A DNA stretch of 64,000 bases from Pseudomonadota bacterium (GTDB taxonomy: Bacteria > Pseudomonadota > Gammaproteobacteria > Steroidobacterales > Steroidobacteraceae): assembly GCA_016713725.1 (NCBI GenBank), contig JADJOO010000014.1:62001-126000 (forward strand), given 5' to 3'. The translations under genes were made by a program, and so were the position numbers. How positions within the stretch are numbered: position 1 is the first letter of the stretch; each line of letters opens with the position of its first letter. Positions 22,177 through 31,740 of this stretch are shown here, piece by piece. The notes beneath the pieces are model-generated. The model made no database searches. It was not told the DNA's origin and was given only the letters and a program-made list of their open reading frames with translations.

Positions 22177-23173
22177 ATGCATCTCGTGTGCCCGGCCGGC
22201 AGTCCGCCGGCGCTCATGACCGCGGTTGACCACGGCGCCGACGCCGTCTACGTCGGATTCCGCGACCAGACCAACGCCCGCGCCTTTCCAGGGCTGAATT
22301 TCTCCGAGGCGGACCTGCGTGCCGGCATCCGTTATGCGCATGCGCGCGGCCGCAAGGTGTACGTCGCGCTCAATACCTACCCCGGGCCTGCGCGCTTCGG
22401 CGACTGGCAGGCGGCGGTGGACCGCGCGGCCGCGCTCGGCGTGGACGCGATCATCTGCGCGGACATGGGCGTGCTCGATTACGCCGCGAGGACGCACCCG
22501 ACGCTGCCACGGCACCTCTCCTGCAGGATCCGCCACTACGCACGCAGCGTTGCGCTACTACCGTGAGCGCTTCGGTATCGCGCGTGCGGTGTTGCCGCGG
22601 GTGCTGTCGATCCAGCAGGTCGAGCGCCTGTGCGAGCAGGACGTCGTGCCGATCGAGGTCTTTGCATTCGGCAGCCTGTGCATCATGGTCGAGGGCCGCT
22701 GCCAGCTGTCGAGCTACGTCACCGGCGCCTCTCCCAATCGCCATGGAGTGTGCTCACCCGCAAAATTCGTGCGCTGGGAGGAAGGTCCGGGCGGGCAGCG
22801 GAGTGTGCGTCTAAACAACCGGCTCATCGATCGCTTCGACGCGGGCGAACCCGCGGGTTACCCGACCGTATGCAAGGGTCGCTACGATGTGGGCGGCCAT
22901 GTGTTTCATGCGCTCGAGGAACCGACCAGCCTCAATACACTCGAGCTGCTGCCACGTCTCGCGGCAGCGGGAGTCGTCGCACTCAAGATCGAGGGGCGCC
23001 AGCGCGGCCAGGCCTACGTGGCGGCCGTAACACGCACCTGGCGCGCGGCTCTCGACCGGTTTGCCGCAAGGCCCGACGGCTGGTCTCCCGACCCGCAGTG
23101 GCAGCGCGAACTTGCCCGGCACGCGGAGGGGCACCAGACGACGCTCGGCCCCTACCACCGGTCCTGGCAGTGA
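22177..23173 (+). CDS. ubiU: UbiU (YhbU-like U32 peptidase), O2-independent ubiquinone hydroxylation (frameshift near 22525)
   Basis: Starts MHLVCPAGSPPALMTAVDHG with the U32 barrel signature VYVGFRDQTNARAF. After an indel near 22525 the frame changes and shows the iron-sulfur region (EVFAFGSLCIMVEGRCQLSS, GVCSPAKFVRW, PTVCKGRYD) with the Cys ligands known from UbiU, then ALKIEGRQRGQAYVAAVTRTW. UbiU and UbiV form a complex that carries 4Fe-4S clusters and hydroxylates the quinone ring without oxygen. Ten bases separate it from ubiV. Confidence 0.88.
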
Positions 23174-23182
23174 GGGACTGAA

Positions 23183-24064
23183 ATGCGCCTGTCGCTCGGA
23201 CCCCTGCAGTATTTCTGGCCGCGTGAACGCGTACTCGCTTTCTACCGCGAGGCGGCTGCCTGGCCGCTCGACGTCATTTACCTCGGCGAGACGGTCTGCA
23301 GCAAGCGCAGGGAGCTCACCACCCGTGACTGGATCGCTCTCGCTCATGAACTCGCGGACGGCAAGCGCGAAGTCGTGCTGTCGTCCATGGCGCTGCTCGA
23401 GGCCGAATCGGAACTCGCCTCGTTGCGTCGCCTGGTCGAAAACGGACGCTGCCGCGTTGAGGCGAACGACCTTGCCGCCGTGCAAATGCTGCGAGAGCGC
23501 GGCCTGCGCTTTGTCGGCGGCCCGTCGCTGAACGTCTACAACCACGAGACCCTGCGGCTGCTGTGCGAAGACGGTCTTGACCGCCTGGTGCTTGGAACCG
23601 AGCACGGTCGCGCGCTGATCGACGAGTTTCGCGCCAGTGGCGTGCCGCTGCCGGAACTCGAAATCCCGGTCTGGGGCCGCTTGCCGCTCTCGTATTCGGC
23701 GCGCTGCTTCACGGCACGGGCACTGGATCTCGCGAAGGACGACTGCGGCTTCCGCTGCATCGACTACCCGGACGGACTGCCGCTGACCTCGCGTGACGGG
23801 CGGCCGTTCCTGACCATCAACGGCATCCAGGTGCAGACGGCGGGGCCGTGCGACCTCGGGCCCGAGATGGCCGAACTGCGCGCGGCAGGCATTGCGCTGC
23901 TCAGGATCTACCCACAGGCTGAAGGCACCGCGGCAATCGTCGCTCGCTTCCGCACGGCGCTGCAGACCGGGTCCGCGCCGCTACGGCTCGGCGACGAGAA
24001 CGGCTATTGGCACGGCACTGCGGGGATGCAGCTGGTTGAGCCGCTTCAGGCCGCTGTCGAGTGA
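23183..24064 (+). CDS. ubiV: UbiV (YhbV-like U32 peptidase), partner of UbiU
   Basis: 293 residues, intact. Begins MRLSLGPLQYFWPRERVLAF, typical of UbiV, and has IYLGETVCSKRREL, GRLPLSYSARCFTARA, LAKDDCGFRCIDYPDG and ILTING-like FLTINGIQVQTAG. The four Cys that bind the 4Fe-4S cluster in this family are visible (VCSKR, ARCFTAR, DDCGFRC). Co-directional with ubiU. The 3' end overlaps the convergent ubiT by 19 bases. Confidence 0.92.
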   Translation: MRLSLGPLQYFWPRERVLAFYREAAAWPLDVIYLGETVCSKRRELTTRDWIALAHELADGKREVVLSSMALLEAESELASLRRLVENGRCRVEANDLAAVQMLRERGLRFVGGPSLNVYNHETLRLLCEDGLDRLVLGTEHGRALIDEFRASGVPLPELEIPVWGRLPLSYSARCFTARALDLAKDDCGFRCIDYPDGLPLTSRDGRPFLTINGIQVQTAGPCDLGPEMAELRAAGIALLRIYPQAEGTAAIVARFRTALQTGSAPLRLGDENGYWHGTAGMQLVEPLQAAVE

Positions 24065-24528
24065 TAGGCGTCGCGCGCGGCACGCGCGAGGCGCGCTCCA
24101 CGATTGAGAGCAATCCGCAGGCCGAGCGGCAGCGAGTCCCACGGCAACTGGTCCAGCAGATTGCGTACGGCCAGGCCGAGTTCGACGTCGCCGGTCAACT
24201 CCAGGCGGCGGTGGAAGAAAAGCGTGTCGGCGTCCTCGAGGCGGCTCGCGAGCAGCAGCAGGTCCGTCGCCGTGCCGCGCACGATGGCCTCGGCGTCTGC
24301 GCTCCGCTCGAGGACGTCGACCCTGCGCTCCCCGAACGCGACGATCCAGCGCAGGCCGAGGTCGGTCACCTCCACGCCGATGCGTCGCCCCGTGAAGTCG
24401 TCGTCGAGCCTTCGGCGAGGGACGTGGCGAGCACGTGCGCGATCACCCTTCGCCGAGCCGGCGGAGCAATGGCTCCGGCAGCAGGCGCAGTGGCGTGGCC
24501 AGGAATCGGGGGATGGGATCAGGTGCAT
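24046..24528 (-). CDS. ubiT: UbiT SCP2-domain accessory factor of O2-independent ubiquinone synthesis (frameshifted N-terminus)
   Basis: The C-terminal two thirds encode an SCP2-like lipid-binding fold: FTGRRIGVEVTDLGLRWIVA, VRGTATDLLLLASRLEDADT, LFFHRRLELTGDVELGL, VRNLLDQLPWDSLPLGLR. The expected N-terminus IPRFLATPLRLLPEPLLRRL is readable in a neighbouring frame from about 24500 to 24440, so two indels disturb the first 45 codons. In E. coli ubiT lies next to ubiUV and its product binds quinone precursors; here it is downstream and convergent. Identification rests on both the fold and the neighbours. Confidence 0.85.
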   Translation of the reverse strand: MHLIPSPDSWPRHCACCRSHCSAGSAKGDRARARHVPRRRLDDDFTGRRIGVEVTDLGLRWIVAFGERRVDVLERSADAEAIVRGTATDLLLLASRLEDADTLFFHRRLELTGDVELGLAVRNLLDQLPWDSLPLGLRIALNRGARLARAARDAYHSTAA

Positions 24529-24573
24529 CGGGGAGAGTTCAACACCTCCGGGGCGCGGCGGCTTTGATACAGG

Positions 24574-25863
24574 TCAAGCGGCCGCGGCCGACGCATCCCG
24601 GCGGTCAGTGACTACGCGCCGATCCGGATCAATCGCCAGCCAGCACGCCGCCCCGACAAACGCGAACGCCGCGCCGATCACGAACGTTGCATTCCAGTCG
24701 CCGGCGCCGGAAAGCGCGCCTATGATCGGCGCCGATACCATGCCCGCGAAGTTGCCACCGGTATTCAGCACGCCCGTCGCGGCACCTGTGTCCGAGCGCG
24801 CCACGCGCATCGTCGCGGCCCAGAACGGACCTTCGTTCAGCTCGATCATGAAAAACGTCGCCATCAATGCCAGCACGGCGGCGTACGGTGCCGAAACGCT
24901 GATGGCCACGATCAGCAGCACGCCCGCCAACGGCAGCGAGATCATTGGCACGAGCCGATAGCCCCAGCGATAGCCGATCTTCGTTGCCATGCGATCAGCC
25001 AGCAAACCACCGATGCCCGCGCCAAGGCCGGCCCCGATCCACGGCAGCATGCCGGCAAAGCCGCTCTCGAGACCGCTGAAGCTGCGTTCCTGCACCAGGT
25101 ACAGGAACGACCACGTGCCGAGCAGATAGAAGACGAAGTTGAGGCAGAAATAGGCGAACGTCAGCAGCCGCACGTCGCGCTGGCCGACGATCTGCCGCAT
25201 GCGCGTGAGTGTCATCGGCGCCGGCCTGGCCATGTCGCCAGCATCGAGTTCGGCAAGTTCCGCGGCGGTCACTCGCGGATGTTCGGCCGGCCTGTCGCGC
25301 CCATACCAGGCCCAGCTGGCCGTCAGTAGCACCGTGGGCGGGGCGAGCCACAACAACGCGCCCTGCCAGCCGTAGTGCGCGGTTAGGACCACGATCAACG
25401 GCGCCGTCATGGCTCCGCCGATGTTCATGATCAAGGCGTTGCCACCGTTGGCGAGCGCCCATTGCCGTGGTGGGAACCACGTCTGCGATACGGCGGCGAA
25501 CATCGGAAAAACGGGCCCTCGCGCGAGGCCCAGCAACCCCTGCGCGGCGAGCAGGGCGACGAACAAGGCCGTGCCGGCCAGCATGACCGGCGCGAGCGGC
25601 GTCGCGATCGTCGCGACGAGGCCGACCAGGCCGATCACCGTGTACATGAGCCGCGCTCCATAGCGCTGACCAAGGACACCGCCCGGTATCTGAGCCAACG
25701 TGTAGCAGGTGGCGAAGGCTGCATTCAGCCAGCCGATCTGCAGCTGCGAGAGGTGCAGGTCCGGCATGATGTTCTGCGCGGCCACGCCCAGGCTGGTGCG
25801 CTGGACGTACGCCAGCATCGCGAAGCCGCCGAGGAACAGGAAGATCGTCCAGCGAACTTTCAC
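24574..25863 (-). CDS. MFS transporter (anion:cation symporter-like)
   Basis: 429 residues, intact, twelve membrane helices. It opens WTIFLFLGGFAMLAYVQRTS, a start typical of the glucarate/phthalate-type ACS family, and has the loop 2-3 motif GQRYGARLMYTVIG and LADRMATKIGYRWG between helices 8 and 9. It ends the operon formed by the MttB-like and dimethylglycine-dehydrogenase-like genes, so a quaternary amine or betaine-type substrate is plausible, though this family usually moves organic anions. Confidence 0.85.
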   Translation of the reverse strand: MKVRWTIFLFLGGFAMLAYVQRTSLGVAAQNIMPDLHLSQLQIGWLNAAFATCYTLAQIPGGVLGQRYGARLMYTVIGLVGLVATIATPLAPVMLAGTALFVALLAAQGLLGLARGPVFPMFAAVSQTWFPPRQWALANGGNALIMNIGGAMTAPLIVVLTAHYGWQGALLWLAPPTVLLTASWAWYGRDRPAEHPRVTAAELAELDAGDMARPAPMTLTRMRQIVGQRDVRLLTFAYFCLNFVFYLLGTWSFLYLVQERSFSGLESGFAGMLPWIGAGLGAGIGGLLADRMATKIGYRWGYRLVPMISLPLAGVLLIVAISVSAPYAAVLALMATFFMIELNEGPFWAATMRVARSDTGAATGVLNTGGNFAGMVSAPIIGALSGAGDWNATFVIGAAFAFVGAACWLAIDPDRRVVTDRRDASAAAA

Positions 25864-25890
25864 GCATCACCTCCGCGAGTGCGCGGGACG

Positions 25891-28170
25891 TCAGCCACGC
25901 AGTTTTGAGCCAGCAGGATCGTAGGGCGCGACGTGCAGGATGCGGGCGGCGCGCGGTTTGCCCAGAATCGTGACCGACAGCGGATCGGATGTTTCGCACC
26001 ATTCCGTAGCACCAGCCCTGCGATTTCGGGCCGGTCGCTCGCGCCGCCAGGAACGCTTCGCGCCCGATGAAGTCACCCTTGTCCGCAGCGACGAAGCGTT
26101 CCAGGCCCGCCATGGCTGGCGTGCAGGTCGTCGAGAACTCGAGCGACCAGACGCCGTAGCCTTTCTCCAGCCGCAGGCTGTCCTGCGCGCGCATGCCGAT
26201 CGGGCGCATGCCGAGTGGAGTCCCGGTCGCCATCAACGCTTGCCAGAGTAAGTGTTGTTGCGACGCACGAACGTTGATCTCGTAGCCGAGTTCGCCGGTG
26301 AGCGAAAGACGCGCCACCACGGCAGGCAGCGCCGCGACGTCGATACAGGCGCACCCCATGAACGGCAGGCCGCGGTCCGAGACTTCGGCGCGCGTGAGCG
26401 AGGCGAGAATTTCGCGCGCCCTCGGTCCCGACAACGAAAAACCCGAGCCAGCTCTCCGAGAGGTTCTCGATGTCCACGCCCGACGCGGGCAGGTGATCGT
26501 GGAACCAGCGCAGGTGCCATTCCTGCAGGTAGTACGAACCCACGAGCCAGAAGCGATCCAGGTCGAGCCTCGTCACGGTGAGATCGCCCATCAGGCGACC
26601 TGCAGGATTCAGCATCGGTGCCAGGCGGATGCGGCCCACGGCGGGCAGGCGTGAGGCAAGCAGGTGGTCGAGCCATTTCCCGCGCGCCGGGTCCGCGCAC
26701 TTCGTAGCGCGTACACGCCGGTATCCAGCAGTCCCGCCGCGGCTCGCGTCGCCGCGACTTCCGCCGCGACGAACCGCTCAGCGGTGGACCGCCGCAATGT
26801 CGGTGGTTCGACGAAATCCGGCTCGCCAGTCGCGAAATACTGCGGTGATTCCATGCCCCACACCACGCCGAAGCGCGCGCCGAGCGCCTCTGCGCCGCGT
26901 AACTCGGCGTCGTCTTCAGGGGTCGGCCCGCCGGCAACTCTTCGTTGGGATAGGCAATGACGAAACGTCGTGCGTAGAACTGCGCCGTGGTGTCGCGCAG
27001 GTAGCGTTCATCAGCGGCGAACTTGCCGTAGCGGGCCACGTCCATGCCGAAGATGTCGGTGCTAGGGTCGCCCTCGATCATCCAATCCGCCAGCACCTTG
27101 CCGATCGCGCCGCCCTGCGAGAAGCCCCCCATGCAGCCGCACGCCGCCCAGAAGTTGCGCAAGCCCGGCACTGGGCCGACCAGCGGATTGCCGTCGGGCG
27201 TGAACGTGAACGCGCCGTTGACCCACTTGCGGATGCCAGCGCGCTGCAGCGACGGAAAGCGGGAAAACCCGATCAGCAGCTCGGGGCTGATGCGGTCGAT
27301 GTCTTCGGGCAGCAATTCCATGCCGTAATCCCACTCGGCACCCTCGGTCTGCCAGTGCCGTGGGTTGCGTTCATACACGCCGAGGATCACGCCCTTGCGC
27401 TCCTGCTGCAGGTAGGTGAAGCCCTCGAGGTCAGTCACGCAGGGCATTTCGTCCGGGCGCGCCAGCAGCTCCGGCAGGTCCTCGGTGATGAGGTAGTGGT
27501 GCTGCATCGGTGTGAGGGGCAGGTCCACTCCCACCATGCGACCCACCCGGCGCGCCCACAGGCCACCGGCATTGACCACGTGCTGCGCGACGACCGATCC
27601 CTGTTCGGTCTCGACGAGCCAGCCGTCGGCGTGCGGCCGCAAGCCCGTCACGCGGTTGCGCAGGATCACGTCGGCGCCACGCTTGCGCGCAGCGATGGCA
27701 AACGCATGCGTCGTGCCGTGCGGATCCACTGCGCCTTCATGCGGGTCGAAGAGGCCACCCAGCAGTCCCCTCGGGTCGACGATCGGACATTCGCTGACGA
27801 TCTCTTCCGGTGTCGCCAGCCGCGCTTCGATGCCCAGCGTCTGGTAGATCGCGAATTCCGACTGCAGCCCCTCCCAGCGCTCGGGCGTCGTCGCGATGCT
27901 GTATCCCCCCGGCATGTGCATGCCGACACTCTGGCCGCTCTCGGCCTCGATTTCCCGGTACAGGTTGATCGTGTACGCCTGCAGGGCCGCGATGTGCGGG
28001 TCGTCGTTGATGGCGTGGAAACCCGCCGCGGCGTGCCAGGTGGAGCCGGCCGTCAGCTCCGAGCGCTCGATCAGTGCGATGTCGCCCCAGCCCTTGCGCG
28101 TGAGGTGATACAGGACGCTCGCACCGACGATGCCGCCGCCGATCACCACGACGCGATAGTGACTCTTCAT
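25891..28170 (-). CDS. FAD-dependent dimethylglycine/sarcosine dehydrogenase-like protein with GcvT domain (frameshifted C-terminal half)
   Basis: Residues 1-400 are intact: dinucleotide fold VVVIGGGIVGASVLYHL, His-linked-FAD type motif ELTAGSTWHAAAGFHAIN, and C-terminal DAO motif NPLVGPVPGLRNFWAACGC. From about 26930 the protein continues in other frames as YFATGEPDFVEPP, EIL-type SGPRAREILASLTRAEVSDR (GcvT fold, tetrahydrofolate binding), LEKGYGVWSLEFSTTCTPAM and the end ARILHVAPYDPAGSKLRG. Indels near 26930, 26690, 26430 and 25990. Members oxidatively demethylate N-methyl glycines and pass the one-carbon unit to folate. Six bases downstream of the MttB-like gene. Confidence 0.85.
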
Positions 28171-28176
28171 TGCGCG

Positions 28177-29731
28177 CTAATCCTCGTCGAGGCTGTCCGA
28201 CAGCGCCGCGCGGCGCTCGCGCATGAACTGTTGCAGTGCCTCGTCGATGGCGGGATCGAGTCCGGGATCTTCGTAATCGGCGAGCATGCGTTTCCAGACC
28301 ACGTTCGCGCGCTGTTCGGCGCTCAGGCTGCCTTCGCTCGACCACTGCTCGTACGACGAGTAGTCGGCGATGGTCGACTGGTGGAACGCCGCCTCGAAAT
28401 TCTCCTGCGTGTGTGCGCAACCGAGGAAGTGACCGCCCGGACCGACCTCACGGATGGCGTCGAGAGCCTGGCCGCGCGGGCTCACGTCCATGCCGTTCGC
28501 GAGGGCCTGCATCATCGCCAGCTGGTCGATGTCCATGACGAACTTCTCGTACCCCGCGACGAGGCCACCTTCGAGCCAGCCGGCCGCATGCGTGACGAGG
28601 TTGACGCCGGCGAGCAGGGTCGGCAGCAACGAAGTGCGCGCTTTCGTACGCGGCCTGCGCATCGGCGACCTTCGATGAGCAGAGCGAGCCGCCGCTGCGG
28701 CAGGGCACGCCGAGCCTGCGCGCGAGTTGGGCGGTTGCGAAGATCATCTGCGTGGCTTCTGCGGTGCCGAACGTCGGTGCGCCGGTGCGCATCGAGATGG
28801 CGCCGACGAATGAACCCATGATTACCGGTGCACCCGGCCGGACGAGCTGCGTCAGCGCCATGCCAGCCAGCGTCTCGGCCAGCAGTTCCGCCATGCAGCC
28901 TGCAGGCGTCACCGGCCCCATCGCTCCGGCGAGGACGGCCGGCACTACGATCGTCCCCTGGTTGCGCGACGCAAAGGCTCGCAGAGCACCGAGCATGCGG
29001 CCGTCGAAAGTCAGCGGCGAGTTCGAATTGATGTTGCCGAGCAGGACGCAGTGGGCGTCGACGAAGCCCTGGCCGAACAGGATGCCGGCCATGCGCACGG
29101 CGTCCACGGCGTGTCCCGGCGTTTCGGGCGTGCCCTCGCAGCCCTGGTCACTGTAACGGAAGAACGCATACTGGACGTCGAGGTGGCGCTTGCCTTCGGG
29201 CACGTCCATCGGCTCGACCATGCAGCCGCCGGAGAAGTGGATCGCAGGCGCGACGTGGGCGAGCTTGATGAAGTTGTGCAGGTCGGCGAGCGTGCCGTAG
29301 CGGCGGCCGCCATCGAGGTCCGTCACGAAGGGCGGACCGCCGACGGGCGAGAAGACCGTCGCATCCCCGCCGAAACGCACGCTGCGCGCCGGGTTTTCGC
29401 GTGCAGCATGAACTCGCGCGGGGCCGTGCTGCAGCAGCTGGCGGGCGAGGCCGCGCGGAATACGCACGCGCTGCCTTGCACGTCGGTCCCCGGCTTCCGC
29501 CACAGGCGCAATGATTCCGGGTCGCGCCGGAACTCGATGCCGATTTCCCTCGAGGATCGCCTCGGCGTTGGCCTCGATGATCTCGACGGCCTCGCTGTTC
29601 AGCAGCTCGACCGTGGGGATGCGGCGGCGGATGTAGGGCAGCTTCTCTGCCGCGCGGTGCGAGCGCGCTGCGCGACGGAGCTCGCGGTTGCTGGTGCGAC
29701 CGGTGCGGTTGATCGTGGAGGTGTCGCTCAA
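28177..29731 (-). CDS. MttB-superfamily methyltransferase (trimethylamine methyltransferase-like), frameshifted
   Basis: Conserved blocks: FVTDLDGGRRYGTLADLHNF, KLAHVAPAIHFSGG, VDAHCVLLGNINSNSPLTFD, VVPAVLAGAMGPVTPAGCMA and GTAEATQMIFATAQLARRLG. The C-terminal part (TLLAGVNLVTHAAGWLEGG, FVMDIDQLAMMQAL, VGPGGHFLGCAHTQENFEAA) is in another frame after an indel near 28640. The N-terminal region is also disturbed near 29555-29390. No in-frame TAG occurs in the conserved core, so it belongs to the non-pyrrolysine branch acting on betaine-type substrates. Paired with a dimethylglycine-dehydrogenase-like gene it suggests stepwise demethylation of a quaternary amine; no corrinoid protein gene is nearby. 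Confidence 0.85.
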
Positions 29732-29755
29732 AGGCGCGGTTGTCGACGTCGATCG

Positions 29756-31172
29756 TCAGGTCGGACGCTTCTGCCGCAGGTCCCCACGCACGCGCGCGTA
29801 CTCGAGCTCGAATGCCTCTGCGGTAAACGACCGCGGCATTTCTTCGCTGCCGGCGGTCTGCTGGGTGAGAAGGCGGTAGAACTCAGAATAATGCTCCCAG
29901 TACCTGGGACGCGGGTCCTGCCCCGGTGCGAGCTGGCGGGCACGGCCTTGCTCGAACTGGTCGGCGACGTTCGCCGGCGAGAGCTGGCCCAGCATGGAGT
30001 CGAGCCCTGCCTTCATGCCGGCGGCGAGTGCAGTCTCGTGGTCACGCATGTCCTGCAGCACGTCCCGCAACGAGTCGACCGGCCCGCAAAGAGTCGCCGT
30101 GAGCGATTCGAACAGGCGCTGCAAAGCCTGCTCGATACTGGTCGACGAGCGGAGCGGGTTGCTGCTGTTGCCCGCCGCCAACGGCACTGCCGCAACGGCT
30201 GCAGCGACGGCGCCTGTCGCACGCGCACGCAGGATGTCGTTGAGTCCGACGACTGCTTCACGCAGCAACTGGCCAGCGACGAGCGGCAGCATGGCCTGTG
30301 CTTCCGGTGAGAGCGTCGCAGGATCAATGCCGGCGCCGCGGCAGAATGCCTGCACGGCCGACCGCAGGTCCGTCCACGTGCTGGCCTGCTGGTGAAAAGG
30401 AATCGAGCGCTCGCGGGCCTCGACGCGAGTCTTGCGTCGTGCCAGCGCGTCCTCGAGTTCCTCGCGCGGAATCTGGCGCGTCTTGAGCGCCCAGTCCTGG
30501 TTGCCGGGTGGCGTTGCCGCCGGCCGGCCGAGGGGTGGTGGCGCAAGGGCGGGGTCGCCATCATCGGCCGGCGCCATGGCCGGCACGACTGAATCGATCC
30601 TGCCCGTGCGCGTCGGATCGAACGTACTCTCGCCGGACGGTTTCCCGGAGCGCTGCAGCGACTCGAGCAGGTTCGCGCGCGCCGCGGCGTCAAGGCGCAT
30701 GCCGAACGCATTGCCGATCGGGAGCGAGTCGCTCGAACCGGTCTCGCGCGGAGTCAGCAGGTTGTCGAAATTGAGGCTGTGGCCCGATGTCCGAGTCGAG
30801 GTGTTTCGCGGCAGATTGTTCTTCACCCGTCGCTGGCAGGAAATCGATGCGATTGTCGAGGCTGACCAGGATGTCGTAGTCGCCCACGCGCAGCCGGTCG
30901 CCGTCGTGCAACTCGACACGGCCCGTGGCGGATGCGGGATCGTCCGCGTCGTTGACGAAGACGCCGTTCGTGCTGGTGTCGACCAGCCAGTACTTGCCGC
31001 TGTGGAACTGCACTTCGAAAGGATGGCCGGAAACCACGCGACGCGGGTCGGGCAGGACCCAGTCGTTGCCCGGCGCACGCCCGACCGTCCCGCCGTTGAC
31101 GCCGAACACCCGCGCGCGGTTTTCGCCGAGTTCGCGATAGTGGTCGCTGATGACGCGAAGTTTGATGGCCAT
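29756..31172 (-). CDS. T6SS-type FHA-domain protein (TagH-like), frameshift near 30800
   Basis: N-terminal FHA domain, residues about 20-100: GGTVGRAPGNDWVLPDPRRV, FHSGKYWLVDTSTNGVFVND and LHDGDRLRVGDYDILV, giving the phosphothreonine-binding Arg, Ser and Asn. After a frame change near 30800 the protein has a low-complexity linker, then the C-terminal domain characteristic of T6SS FHA proteins (VQAFCRGAGIDPATLSPEAQ, and EALELEY-like SFTAEAFELEYARVRGD at the end). About 470 residues repaired. No other T6SS gene lies in the window, so it is an orphan here. It sits 24 bases upstream of the MttB-like operon, same strand. Confidence 0.82.
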
Positions 31173-31296
31173 GATGCTGCTGACGCTGGCTGCCTGATGC
31201 CTGCAGTCTATCCCGGCGACAGGCCGGAAGCGGCTGACGCTGGTCCGCGACCCTTGTAATATGCGACGACCCTAACACGCAAGGCGTGCCGGCCTC

Positions 31297-31644
31297 ATGG
31301 CCTCCAGTCACATTTTCAAGGTCATTTTCCACAGCCAGGGCAAGGTCTTCGAGATCTATGCCCGCAAGGTGGGCCATGGCGCGATGTTCGGCTTCATCGA
31401 GGTCGAGGCACTTATCTTCGGCGAGAGGTCGTCCGTCGTGGTGGACCCTTCCGAGGAAAAGATCCAGGTCGAATTTGCCGGCGTGAAGCGCACCTACCTG
31501 CCGCTGCATTCCGTAATCCGCATCGACGAGGTGCGCAAGTCGGGCGTCAGCAAGGTGTCGGCGGCGGATTCGGCCTCCAATGTCGCCCAGTTTCCGTTCC
31601 CGGTGTACACCCCGCCAGGCGGGTCCGGCAACCGCGAAAAGTAG
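31297..31644 (+). CDS. DUF1820 family protein
   Basis: 115 residues, intact. Sequence SHIFKVIFHSQGKVFEIYAR, then GAMFGFIEVEALIFGERSS and RTYLPLHSVIRIDEV is the signature of DUF1820, a small conserved gammaproteobacterial protein of unknown function found near purL or other housekeeping genes. Followed 96 bases later by purL on the same strand. Confidence 0.85.
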   Translation: MASSHIFKVIFHSQGKVFEIYARKVGHGAMFGFIEVEALIFGERSSVVVDPSEEKIQVEFAGVKRTYLPLHSVIRIDEVRKSGVSKVSAADSASNVAQFPFPVYTPPGGSGNREK

Positions 31645-31740
31645 AGCAGCGACGCGGCCTTACGGCCGTGCGCGCTGGCCCGGGACAGCCTGCTCCGGTA
31701 TTATTTGCGGCTCATATTTGACCGGCGGCCGCCCTCGCTC

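Noticed and set aside
26578..28821. A 747-residue open frame on the plus strand opposite the oxidoreductase and methyltransferase genes
   Set aside because: It is the antisense of two conserved genes, is Arg/Ala/His-rich with no domain, and reflects GC-rich codon structure.
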